Of a stretch of DNA of 10,946 nt, positions 1 to 6,215 are shown piece after piece (position 1 is the first letter of the stretch; each line of letters begins with the position of its first letter). Made by a program: the position numbers and the translations under genes. The DNA is from Bacillota bacterium (GTDB lineage: Bacteria; Bacillota; Dethiobacteria; Dethiobacterales; Dethiobacteraceae), in contig JANKMV010000043.1 in the NCBI GenBank assembly GCA_024650095.1, forward strand, positions 1 to 10,946. Direction: 5' to 3'. The notes beneath the pieces were generated by a model that saw only the letters and a list, made by a program, of their open reading frames with translations, was not told where the DNA came from and ran no database searches.

Positions 1-178
1 ATTGTTCTTTCATGAGAGCACGTTCGGCGCGCTCAATGGCGATTTTAACAAGATTGCCACAGTTTCGAGATGAAACACTGCCCCAACCTTCGCTACGAAC
101 TTCGTTTGCTACGCCCAATTCTTCGGCTAACTCTTCCTTTAACGCATCGGACATAATTCTATTCCGTCTGGGACTCAT
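1..178 (-). CDS. sspF: Alpha/beta-type small acid-soluble spore protein, SspF-like (3' end cut off by the window)
   Basis: Read on the minus strand from ATG at 178-176, 59 codons are visible before the window edge, so the C-terminus is missing. The product begins MSPRRNRIMSDALKEELAEE and continues with an ELGV segment, a GWGSVSSRNCGNLVK block (residues 31-45) and an ERAERALMK helix. This is the alpha/beta SASP pattern, closest from memory to B. subtilis SspF (basic RR start, IMSD, then GWG and GN[LM]VK). These proteins coat forespore DNA and protect it from UV and heat; GPR protease degrades them at germination. A good ribosome site, AAGGAG, lies just upstream (about 184-193). SspF follows veg in B. 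subtilis; here four LysM genes separate them. I found no convincing sigma-G or sigma-F promoter, although an 11-bp direct repeat lies where one would be expected. Confidence 0.9.
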   Translation of the reverse strand, partial: MSPRRNRIMSDALKEELAEELGVANEVRSEGWGSVSSRNCGNLVKIAIERAERALMKEQ

Positions 179-204
179 TAGCCACACTCCTTTTTTGAAC
201 ATTT

Positions 205-228
205 TAGGGTTCCTAGCTAGTGTTCCTA
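205..228. repeat. Two 11-bp direct repeats upstream of the SASP gene
   Basis: TAGGGTTCCTA (205-215) and TAGTGTTCCTA (218-228) differ at one base and are separated by GC, giving a 13-bp period. They lie 27-50 nt upstream of the SASP start codon, roughly where promoter elements or an operator would sit. The rest of the divergent 179-354 region is AT-rich, and I could not assign a promoter in it with confidence. Confidence 0.6.
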
Positions 229-354
229 TTTTTATATTTGAATATAGCTGGGAATATCTTTATGAACATATTGCTACTTTATTTAGAGATAACATTAGCA
301 AAATACTTTTTTAATTCATAGTATGAATAAAGCTTTTTTATGGAGGCTGGAATT

Positions 355-879
355 ATGACTCGCATCGAGATTAATAGGCAGATGAAAAAACTCATGCTTT
401 ATCAGCAAGGGCAGCTATATAAAACATACCCCATTGCCATCGGTAAAGCTGCGACACCAACGCCACTAGGTGAATTTAAGGTGTATGAAAAAAATCCCCA
501 CCCCCACCCCGGTCTTGGCACACGCTGGATGGCCTTTACCTATCAACGACATGGTATTCATGGTACATTTAATCCATGGACCATTAATACGGCGGCTACA
601 GCTGGATGTGTACGAATGTACAATCAAGATGTAGAGGAAATTTATCCTCTCGTGCCCATGGGAACAGCAGTAATTATTTTTGATCGAGAAGACGTGGTGA
701 AAGTACCCGAGCATATCGGGAAAGAAGTATATTTTGTTCGGCCTGGCGATACGGTAGAAACCATTGCTAAACGATTTTCCATTACGCCAGCACAACTCAT
801 TGAATTTAACAAAATCAAGTATCCTACTTATCTACATCCAGGGAAAATGTTGTTGATTCCAAAATTTAAAAAGGGCTGA
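355..879 (+). CDS. L,D-transpeptidase (YkuD domain) with C-terminal LysM
   Basis: A 174-residue protein with two domains. Residues about 2-110 form a YkuD L,D-transpeptidase fold with the signature IHGT (68-71) and, 16 residues after His69, TAGCVRM (82-88). Cys85 is the expected catalytic nucleophile, with His69 and Arg87. Residues about 125-170 are a LysM ending in LIPK. The family makes 3-3 peptidoglycan cross-links. The ATG at 355 is preferred to the one at 340 because GGAGG at 342-346 stands 8 nt before it and overlaps the upstream ATG. No signal peptide is visible. B. subtilis YkuD, a sporulation L,D-transpeptidase, also lacks a classical one, but its LysM is N-terminal, so the domain order is reversed here. 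The surrounding spore genes suggest a role in spore peptidoglycan; this is inferred. Only weak promoter candidates were seen upstream. The stop codon lies inside the terminator stem. Confidence 0.92.
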   Translation: MTRIEINRQMKKLMLYQQGQLYKTYPIAIGKAATPTPLGEFKVYEKNPHPHPGLGTRWMAFTYQRHGIHGTFNPWTINTAATAGCVRMYNQDVEEIYPLVPMGTAVIIFDREDVVKVPEHIGKEVYFVRPGDTVETIAKRFSITPAQLIEFNKIKYPTYLHPGKMLLIPKFKKG

Positions 880-905
880 CCAACGATAAGTTGGTCAGCC
901 CTTTT
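869..905. terminator. Bidirectional intrinsic terminator between convergent genes
   Basis: A 16-bp perfect inverted repeat: 869-884 pairs with 890-905 around the 5-nt loop GATAA. The stem ends in A4/T4 on both strands, with TTTTGTTTC after it on the plus strand and a T-rich tail on the minus strand. It can stop both the L,D-transpeptidase gene (its stop codon is in the stem) and the CAP gene ending at 960. Confidence 0.9.
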
Positions 906-959
906 GTTTCTGCAAGAAATTATATCGCTTGCAATGAACAAGCGGCTGTTACCAGCACG

Positions 960-1877
960 TTATCTCCCCACAAACATTTGTGTGAACATCATCCCATAGG
1001 GACCACCACTCACGGCCCCGATACCGATATGAGTATAATTAACATTGAGGATATTGGCACGGTGGCCTGATGAGTTCATCAAGCCTGTATGAGCACGCTC
1101 CACAGTGGGAGCACCTGCTAGATTCTCACCCGCGGTTCTATATGAAATGCCTGCAGCCTTCATCATATCAAACGGAGAACCATATGTAGGAGACTGGTGG
1201 GCAAAATAGTTCAGATTAATCATATCTTGGCTTTTTAGCCGGGCCTGCTTGACCAACGCCAAATCAACCCGCAAGGCTTTAAGTCCCCGTTCAACACGTT
1301 CGGCATTTAACAGATTGAGCATTGCCTGCTCCGCTTGATTCAAGCCAGCAACTGGTTCCGGTTTAGGTTCCGGTTGGGGCTCCGGTTTAGGTTCCGGTTT
1401 AGGTTCCGGTTGGGGCTCCGGTTTAGGTTCCGGTTTAAGTTCCGGTTTAAGTTCCGGTTGGGGCTCCGGCTTAGGTTCCGGTTTAAGTTCCGGTTGGGGC
1501 TCCGGTTTAGGTTCCGGTTTAAGTTCCGGTTGGGGAATGGGAATGGGTTGAGTAAAGGTTAAAGGAATACGTAATAGCTGTCCTGGCATAATGATAGATC
1601 CACTCAGTTTGTTAAGCCTAGCTAACTCACTAGCTGTTGTTTTATACCGTTGACTAATACTGTACAACGTATCTCCACTTTGTACACGATAGCACGCATA
1701 TCTCATGGATAAAGAAGTACGTGTCCCAGTGCGGGCAGAAACAAGCTTCCAACCATTTGTTATCGTGTAACGATAAGTATAGCGAACAGTATACGCTTCT
1801 GCTCTAGACGACAGAGGGAGAATTAGCAGGGTAAGAAATAGTGTTAGGAGAATTATCTTTGTCCATCTTTTTTGCAA
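960..1877 (-). CDS. Secreted LysM-CAP (SCP/YkwD-like) protein with Pro-Glu-Lys repeat linker
   Basis: A 305-residue protein. Residues 1-28 are a signal peptide (basic MQKRWTK, a Leu-rich core, then SSRAEA). LysM lies at about 62-106, from [12 protein letters not shown] to LLRIPL. A low-complexity [12 protein letters not shown] linker spans about 117-175. The CAP domain covers about 183-303, with the family marks FAHQSP (His227), GENLA (Glu251) and SSGHRANIL (His272). Bacterial CAP proteins of this kind are extracytoplasmic; YkwD-type LysM-CAP proteins occur in spore and cell-envelope settings, but their biochemical activity is poorly defined. The start is TTG at 1877, with AGGAG at 1886-1890 and an 8-nt spacer; the next ATG is out of frame. 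A good sigma-A promoter lies about 50 nt upstream, so unlike its neighbours this gene may be expressed in growing cells. It ends at the shared terminator. Confidence 0.93.
   Translation of the reverse strand: MQKRWTKIILLTLFLTLLILPLSSRAEAYTVRYTYRYTITNGWKLVSARTGTRTSLSMRYACYRVQSGDTLYSISQRYKTTASELARLNKLSGSIIMPGQLLRIPLTFTQPIPIPQPELKPEPKPEPQPELKPEPKPEPQPELKPELKPEPKPEPQPEPKPEPKPEPQPEPKPEPVAGLNQAEQAMLNLLNAERVERGLKALRVDLALVKQARLKSQDMINLNYFAHQSPTYGSPFDMMKAAGISYRTAGENLAGAPTVERAHTGLMNSSGHRANILNVNYTHIGIGAVSGGPYGMMFTQMFVGR
1354..1535 (-). repeat. 12-bp tandem repeat coding for the [12 protein letters not shown] linker
   Basis: About fifteen 12-bp units built on TTCCGG followed by TTTAGG, TTGGGGC or TTTAAG variants (plus-strand reading). 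Each encodes four residues such as PEPK, PEPQ or PELK. Units recur as larger 36- to 48-bp blocks, pointing to unequal recombination or slippage. The unit is a multiple of three, so copy-number change keeps the frame and only alters the spacing between the LysM and CAP domains. Confidence 0.9.
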
Positions 1878-1931
1878 AACTATCTCTCCTTTAAAAGTTT
1901 GTTAAGTTTGTTAAGATATCTTCATATTTTG

Positions 1932-1960
1932 ATTATATTGCATTGCTTCAGTGGTCGCAA
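1932..1960 (-). promoter_or_regulatory. Sigma-A-type promoter for the LysM-CAP gene
   Basis: On the minus strand, TTGCGA (1960-1955), a 17-nt spacer and TATAAT (1937-1932). The -10 is perfect and the spacing optimal; the -35 matches four of six bases. Predicted transcription starts near 1925, giving a leader of about 48 nt before the TTG start. The leader contains a short GTTAAGTTT-type direct repeat at about 1897-1914. Confidence 0.65.
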
Positions 1961-1998
1961 AACGCAAAACAGGCCGTTAGGGACAATACAAGTCAATC

Positions 1999-2039
1999 AA
2001 TAAGCAAGGAGTGAGCACAGCGCCCACTCCTTGCTTATT
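1999..2039 (-). terminator. Stem-loop terminator after the second SPOCS-LysM gene
   Basis: A 15-bp perfect stem, AATAAGCAAGGAGTG (1999-2013) with its complement at 2025-2039, and an 11-nt loop. It starts 27 nt after the stop of the gene ending at 2066. The U tract on the minus strand is weak (TTATTGATTG), so termination may be inefficient or the hairpin may protect the mRNA 3' end. Confidence 0.65.
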
Positions 2040-2065
2040 ACTCTCTATTGGGTACTCATACCACA

Positions 2066-3604
2066 TTACCGTGGAATAATTAGCTTTTGCCCGGGATAAA
2101 TCAGGTTAGGATTCTGCAAATTATTAGCTGCAATAATGGATTCCATCGTCACGCCAAACATCTGCGCAATCTTCCACACACTATCACCTGAACGAACGAT
2201 ATAGATGCGTGGTGGAACTGGCATAGGTGTTGGGTAGTGCGGCGGCTTATGCGGTTGTGGCCACGGCTTATGCGGTGGTTTTTTAATAAAACGCAGCACT
2301 TTGATTCGGATTTCTATGATGGCAACCTGATGAGCTGTTTCGCGATCTGGGTTCACTTCAACACGTACAAACTCTACCCGCGCATCAATATGTGCTCGCA
2401 TGCCGGGCGCAGCTCCAGGAACATCAACAAAATGAACGAACTTTTCATTAACATCATGCATGAAAACCGATCCTGTCATGGCGTCTACCGCAAACAGTTC
2501 TTTATGCAACGTTCCCCGAACAATGACTTTATTGTGGATAATTTCATGTTGTATGTGTCGAACCTTAGCGGCGACAGGCTCTCTAACCATTCTAACGGGT
2601 CTACCAAAAAATATATCTTGCTCTATTAATGTTTGTGACGATCCGGTACCCACAACCTCTTCCATCTCAAAATCATGGTGATGCTTATTATAATTTGTTG
2701 GCGCATACAATTCATTCTCATAACTGCGCATGGTAGCATCCAATGATTCAACTCGGCTCAATATCCCAGAAAGATGCAAAAGACCTCGCAATCGTCCTTG
2801 ATTTTCCTCAAGTTGCCAGGTTAGAATATTTACCTCTCCATCCACACTGGCCTCCATATCAGCCTGTGCTGGAGCAAACTTAGTATAATGCTTGATGGGA
2901 TAAACATATTTTTCTTTTTGTGTAGAATCAGCGCGTTGAGAAGTAACCTCCACAACCACTTCACCTTCGATTTTGAGCCAGCCACACATGGATGTTGCTT
3001 GCTGATTGATAAACTGTGCCGTAGTTTCAATAATACAATCTGGCGTTTCCATTAGTTCCACGGGCAAAGACAGATCAAGTACTTCACTAAAATGAGAGTG
3101 AACTGTCTCTACATCCACCGTTTCTGCTAGAGCTGCGCCATCGACCTCGGCGGGCGTTACAAAACGTAACTCCTGTTCTGATAAAATTCGATACCCCACT
3201 TTGAGGGTACATGCTCCTCTTAGTATTGTTTGGCTCTGCTCCTGTTCCCCACGAAACTCTGATTGCCAACTTTCCTGAAAACTTGTGTCCGCTTCAATTT
3301 CAACAGTGTAGCTAGGTTGAATACCTTCGACGGGCATCAATTGAGTTAGATAATGTACTGTAGATATTTTTTCTACCAGTGCAGTTTCCTTCACAATATA
3401 GTACGTATCCTGTTGCAGCGTAAAACGAACAAAAATTTCACCACCAAGTGCCGTGGCCGTGGCCTCTAAAACAGTGATTTCTGGTTTGTTAAATTCTTCT
3501 ACTTCTCCGGGCAATGAAATTTCCATGGGCATGGTCAACTCCACATCTTTACCCTGTTGCACCAATGCAAACGTTCGACTTATTTGGTCTGTCTGATTTA
3601 TCAT
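2066..3604 (-). CDS. SPOCS-LysM spore coat morphogenesis-type protein (SipL/SpoVID-like)
   Basis: A 512-residue protein. The clear SPOCS (DUF3794) domain is at about 315-437, with [17 protein letters not shown] and the signature [12 protein letters not shown] (391-402) followed by RVEFV. Residues 1-300 are beta-rich and resemble diverged SPOCS copies, which I cannot assign firmly. A basic His/Pro linker spans about 441-466 ([16 protein letters not shown]), then a C-terminal LysM at 467-511. Start ATG 3604 is chosen over in-frame codons up to 3715 because GGGAGG (3612-3617) sits 7 nt before it. SPOCS plus C-terminal LysM is the plan of C. difficile SipL, which binds SpoIVA and joins the coat basement layer to the forespore; SpoVID plays that role in Bacillus. 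There is no signal peptide, as expected for a mother-cell protein. A sigma-K-like promoter lies upstream. Whether this or the neighbouring paralogue is the true SipL equivalent cannot be settled here. Confidence 0.9.
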   Translation of the reverse strand: MINQTDQISRTFALVQQGKDVELTMPMEISLPGEVEEFNKPEITVLEATATALGGEIFVRFTLQQDTYYIVKETALVEKISTVHYLTQLMPVEGIQPSYTVEIEADTSFQESWQSEFRGEQEQSQTILRGACTLKVGYRILSEQELRFVTPAEVDGAALAETVDVETVHSHFSEVLDLSLPVELMETPDCIIETTAQFINQQATSMCGWLKIEGEVVVEVTSQRADSTQKEKYVYPIKHYTKFAPAQADMEASVDGEVNILTWQLEENQGRLRGLLHLSGILSRVESLDATMRSYENELYAPTNYNKHHHDFEMEEVVGTGSSQTLIEQDIFFGRPVRMVREPVAAKVRHIQHEIIHNKVIVRGTLHKELFAVDAMTGSVFMHDVNEKFVHFVDVPGAAPGMRAHIDARVEFVRVEVNPDRETAHQVAIIEIRIKVLRFIKKPPHKPWPQPHKPPHYPTPMPVPPRIYIVRSGDSVWKIAQMFGVTMESIIAANNLQNPNLIYPGQKLIIPR

Positions 3605-3622
3605 ATACACGCCTCCCGTATA

Positions 3623-3649
3623 TAACGTATGCATAGCGTGAGAAAAAGT
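3623..3649 (-). promoter_or_regulatory. Sigma-K-like promoter for the second SPOCS-LysM gene
   Basis: On the minus strand, AC (3649-3648), 16 nt, then CATACGTTA (3631-3623), a full match to AC-N16/17-CATAnnnTA. The expected start near 3616 would put the ribosome site at the very 5' end of the transcript, which is tight. Transcription could begin slightly earlier, or the match could be chance. Confidence 0.5.
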
Positions 3650-3700
3650 TGACTTTCTGCGGGAGTAAGGAGGCTCAGCCAATAAGAATTCTTTGCATAC

Positions 3701-3730
3701 AAAAAGTAGCATCAACCGATGCTACTTTTT
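3701..3730. terminator. Intrinsic terminator between the two SPOCS-LysM genes
   Basis: A 13-bp perfect stem AAAAAGTAGCATC (3701-3713), loop AACC, complement 3718-3730, with T5 on either strand. It lies about 105 nt past the stop of the gene ending at 3835 and upstream of the promoter of the next gene, so the two paralogues are probably separate transcription units. The 3731-3834 stretch shows nothing else. Confidence 0.85.
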
Positions 3731-3834
3731 ATACGGGTAAGGAAATCATCTCATTTGCAGCTAGCACGTGGAGAGTGTTGCCACTATTGAAAAGCGTACG
3801 CCGAGGGAACCAAACAAGCGCGCCTTTCTTATAC

Positions 3835-5433
3835 TTACCGACGAGGAATAAATATTTGCTGGCCTGGGAAAATCACATTGGGATCTGTAATTTGCGGGTT
3901 TGCTTTTTCTATGGCCTGCAAGCTTACGTTAAATCGTTGTGCGATTTTAAAGAGTGTGTCTCCCGGTTGCACCACATAGATGGTAACTGAGGGAGTAGGG
4001 CCAACATCACAGCTAACGACCACTTCTAGTTGTACATGCTCTGTAACCTTAACAAATATTTCAATAACTGAAGTTTGACGAATACGCGTGCGGTCGTTGG
4101 GATCAATTTCAAAGTCTGTAAATTCAACCCGAGGATAAACCTGCACGACGTGACCTGGCATAGCGCCCGGGATGTCTACAAACACAGTAAAGTGTTCCCT
4201 GACTTCAAATTCCATCACTTCAGAATCTTCACCATCACGGACAAAGAAAACATTTTTAACCAAGTCGCCTTCAATGACAACTTTATTATCAATGACTCTA
4301 GTTTCCAGATTTTCGAAGCGAGTTTCCGGTGGACCGGCGATCTTCTTAGCGGGAGCAGGAGCTGTCAGATTAGCAACAACTGTATGCTGTTTTGAACCTT
4401 CCCCAATAACCTGTGAAACTTTAAGAAGCTCCTTACGAACGCCTGCATCCATAATATCGATGACCACTTCTACTTGAACAGTCTCCGTTACCTTTACGAA
4501 TATGTCGATGATGGCCGTCTGTTTACCGCGAGTTGGATCATTGGCATCTATATCTACATCAACGAATTCTACCCGGGGATGAACCTGTACATTAGCGCCT
4601 GGGAAGGCACCCGGAACATCCACAAAATGAGTAAACTTTTCATCTACAGATACTTCATGCACCACGTCGTCCTCTGCATCCACAAAATATATCTGTTTAT
4701 GCAAGATACCCTCAACGATTACCTTATCTTCAATTACGCGGGTGGTTATATCCCTGACTTGGGTATCAATATTCTTAATTTTCCGGGCCGGGCGGCCAAA
4801 ATCTATTTCTGCATGCACTGAAACCTGCGAAGCATTTTCACCAATAACGCTATCCACTTTCAGAAGTTCTGTAACAACTTTATTTGGGTCAATGCCAATG
4901 ACATCAACCACAACGTCAAGCTGAATGGATTCTGTTACCTTGGCAAAAATCTCCAAGATAACAGTCTGCCGAAATAGAGAGTCAACCTTTTTCTTTGGTG
5001 GTTTGATAAATTCAGCTTCCAGCTCTTCTTCCGTAAGTGTCTGCTCCCGGTACTTTTTAACTTCACGGATAAAATCGTGACCGACAAACTCTACTCGTGG
5101 GTGAACCTGCACATTCATTCCAGGCATTGCACCTGGCACATCAACAAAATGCACAAAGCGTTCATCGTCAACGGTAAATTCCTTCAGTTGGCCGGATTCA
5201 TCATCTACATAGAAGATTTGTTTATGGATTACACCTTCCACAACAACTTTATTTTCAATAACACGGCCTCTGACATCACGCAGAGTGGTATCCACTTCCG
5301 TAATTTTACGAACTTTTCCAGGCAGGGTGACTTCCCGGACAACCGATGTTTGCGAAGCATTTTCACCTACGACCTGCTCAACTTTTAGCAGATCGGTGAT
5401 ACATTCCAACGCAAGAAATTCATCTTTACCCAT
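3835..5433 (-). CDS. Triple SPOCS-LysM spore coat morphogenesis-type protein (SipL/SpoVID-like)
   Basis: A 532-residue protein made of three tandem SPOCS (DUF3794) repeats and a LysM. The repeats begin LLKVEQVVGENASQ (15), LLKVDSVIGENASQ (190) and LLKVSQVIGEGSKQ (336). Each carries an N/DKVxxEG strand and the signature FVDVPGAMPG (96-105), FVDVPGAFPG (270-279) or FVDIPGAMPG (418-427), then PRVEF. Repeat 1 has an extra charged segment at about 123-154 (EELEAEFIKPPKKK). LysM is at 485-530. Start ATG 5433 has AAAGGAGG at 5441-5448 with a 7-nt spacer; the GTG at 5451 overlaps that site and is rejected. There is no signal peptide. The position after veg and yabG matches, as I recall, the C. difficile sipL neighbourhood, so this copy is the better positional candidate for a SipL equivalent linking coat to the forespore surface. 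A sigma-E/sigma-K-like promoter and a 12-bp palindrome precede it. Confidence 0.93.
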   Translation of the reverse strand: MGKDEFLALECITDLLKVEQVVGENASQTSVVREVTLPGKVRKITEVDTTLRDVRGRVIENKVVVEGVIHKQIFYVDDESGQLKEFTVDDERFVHFVDVPGAMPGMNVQVHPRVEFVGHDFIREVKKYREQTLTEEELEAEFIKPPKKKVDSLFRQTVILEIFAKVTESIQLDVVVDVIGIDPNKVVTELLKVDSVIGENASQVSVHAEIDFGRPARKIKNIDTQVRDITTRVIEDKVIVEGILHKQIYFVDAEDDVVHEVSVDEKFTHFVDVPGAFPGANVQVHPRVEFVDVDIDANDPTRGKQTAIIDIFVKVTETVQVEVVIDIMDAGVRKELLKVSQVIGEGSKQHTVVANLTAPAPAKKIAGPPETRFENLETRVIDNKVVIEGDLVKNVFFVRDGEDSEVMEFEVREHFTVFVDIPGAMPGHVVQVYPRVEFTDFEIDPNDRTRIRQTSVIEIFVKVTEHVQLEVVVSCDVGPTPSVTIYVVQPGDTLFKIAQRFNVSLQAIEKANPQITDPNVIFPGQQIFIPRR

Positions 5434-5459
5434 ATTATTGCCTCCTTTCACCTAATGTA

Positions 5460-5471
5460 GTAAACGTTTAC
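5460..5471. promoter_or_regulatory. Perfect 12-bp palindrome, possible LacI-family-type operator
   Basis: GTAAACGTTTAC is an exact inverted repeat with a central CG, flanked by A on both sides. It resembles LacI/CcpA-family operators of the TGTAAACGTTTACA type with one outer base changed. It sits 27-38 nt upstream of the first SPOCS-LysM start codon, downstream of the predicted promoter, where a bound repressor would block transcription. The function is inferred only. Confidence 0.4.
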
Positions 5472-5522
5472 AAGATACAAAAAAATACATCGCCGCCCCC
5501 TTCCCCATGGCATTGTCCGATA

Positions 5523-5552
5523 AATTATATGCCGTAGCCACGGAAAATGTGC
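5523..5552 (-). promoter_or_regulatory. Sigma-E/sigma-K-like promoter for the first SPOCS-LysM gene
   Basis: On the minus strand, GCACATT (5552-5546), 14 nt, then CATATAATT (5531-5523). Read as sigma-E, the -35 matches six of seven consensus positions and the -10 CATATAAT is close to CATACAyT. Read as sigma-K, AC-N17-CATATAATT misses only the last base. The leader to the ATG at 5433 would be about 80 nt. Confidence 0.5.
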
Positions 5553-5668
5553 GTAATTCGCGGAGCCTTACTGTAAATCCACGTAGGTCTTTATCATATC
5601 TATGGTCATAATCTACAAAATATGTCTGATTCAGCTACCTATTGAAAAATCAAAAACATTTACTCTTT

Positions 5669-5697
5669 TTGACGCCAAATCTCTAGTACAATATATA
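5669..5697 (+). promoter_or_regulatory. Possible sigma-A promoter on the plus strand, with no protein gene after it
   Basis: TTGACG (5669-5674), 17 nt, TATATA (5692-5697). Five of six bases match in each hexamer and the spacing is optimal. It points toward veg on the opposite strand. Transcription would start near 5704. Confidence 0.4.
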
Positions 5698-5703
5698 CAG
5701 CTA

Positions 5704-5830
5704 CGTACCAAAAGGTGTCTAGCTTTCAATTCTGGCAACCCTGGCCACTTGCTAACTGCAAGTAATAATTGCCAGCAAAAAAAAACAGCCCGTAGGCTGT
5801 GTTCTGGCTTACGCCAAATTTTTAGTTTTT
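5704..5830 (+). ncRNA. Candidate structured small RNA, partly antisense to the veg 3' end
   Basis: Downstream of the plus-strand promoter the sequence folds into a nested hairpin: CTGGCAA (5732-5738) with TTGCCAG (5769-5775), enclosing ACTTGC (5747-5752) with GCAAGT (5758-5763). Then come an A9 tract, the ACAGCC/GGCTGT hairpin (5785-5800), and a short TGGC-TTAC-GCCA stem (5805-5816) followed by T5AGT5 (5819-5830) that could end transcription. It overlaps the last codons of veg by about 20 nt. No known RNA family was recognised. The rest of 5434-5776 shows only the promoter and the palindrome already listed. Confidence 0.2.
5777..5800 (-). terminator. Intrinsic terminator of veg
   Basis: On the minus strand, ACAGCC-TACG-GGCTGT (5800-5785) followed by nine T residues (5785-5777), starting 8 nt after the veg stop codon. 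A textbook rho-independent terminator. Confidence 0.93.
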
Positions 5831-6078
5831 CCACTATCTTTATGCATCAATGTCAGTTCGACTGTCTCTGTTAACACATCTGCATATGAGAACGATAACC
5901 GCTGATTATAATTGGGCTCATCAATCCGTACAACGAAAATGGACGGATAGGTATTTTCCAGAACGCCAACTTTTTCCAGCGTCTTTCGACGCCCTCGATG
6001 GGCGCGCAGACGTATTTTCTGTCCGACATGTGATTCCAGACTTCGCCGGATTTGCATAAGTGCATTCGTTGCTGCCAA
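5809..6078 (-). CDS. veg: Veg family protein
   Basis: An 89-residue protein matching B. subtilis Veg along most of its length: RRSLESHVG (11-19), GRRKT (29-33), TYPSIFVV (43-50) and SYADVLTETVEL (64-75). Veg is a small cytoplasmic protein, abundant in growing cells; in B. subtilis it is reported to promote biofilm gene expression by countering SinR. The TTG at 6078 is taken as the start because GGGGTGAT lies 6 nt before it and the N-terminal length then agrees with Veg. The ATG at 6057 would cut off seven residues and has no ribosome site. Two strong tandem sigma-A promoters precede the gene and a clean terminator follows it. This is the same place as in B. subtilis, directly downstream of yabG. 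Confidence 0.96.
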   Translation of the reverse strand: MAATNALMQIRRSLESHVGQKIRLRAHRGRRKTLEKVGVLENTYPSIFVVRIDEPNYNQRLSFSYADVLTETVELTLMHKDSGKTKNLA

Positions 6079-6110
6079 ACGCTATCACCCCAGACAAGAT
6101 TTACTTACTT

Positions 6111-6139
6111 ATTCTAACACACTGAGTACAAACTGTCAA
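6111..6139 (-). promoter_or_regulatory. Proximal veg promoter (sigma-A)
   Basis: On the minus strand, TTGACA (6139-6134), 17 nt, TAGAAT (6116-6111). The -35 and spacing are perfect and the -10 has one change. An AT-rich tract just upstream could act as an UP element. The leader is about 26 nt. It mirrors the strong B. subtilis veg promoter. Confidence 0.88.
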
Positions 6140-6153
6140 ATGGTAAATAAAAT

Positions 6154-6183
6154 ATTATACCAGCGTACTTCAGCTAGTGTCAA
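6154..6183 (-). promoter_or_regulatory. Distal veg promoter (sigma-A, extended -10)
   Basis: On the minus strand, TTGACA (6183-6178), 18 nt, TATAAT (6159-6154). Both hexamers are perfect, and TGG before the -10 gives an extended -10 element. It begins 33 nt after the yabG stop and lies 44 bp upstream of the proximal promoter. Confidence 0.82.
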
Positions 6184-6215
6184 GAGTTAATTTTCGTTGC
6201 AGTTATTTTCTTGGT

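Noticed and set aside
271..301. TTGCTA/TAGCAA inverted repeat and weak sigma-E/K-like boxes ahead of the L,D-transpeptidase gene
   Set aside because: Short arms with a 19-nt gap, and promoter matches too poor to separate from AT-rich background.
1335..1562. Plus-strand ORF rich in Arg/Phe/Leu repeats
   Set aside because: It is the antisense of the PEPK/PEPQ repeat of the LysM-CAP gene; no ribosome site and no family match.
4172..4821. Plus-strand ORFs inside the SPOCS genes
   Set aside because: Antisense shadows of strongly conserved minus-strand domains.
5602..5874. Plus-strand ORF of 90 codons between the first SPOCS gene and veg
   Set aside because: No ribosome site or recognisable domain, and it runs through the veg terminator and 3' end; the region looks non-coding.
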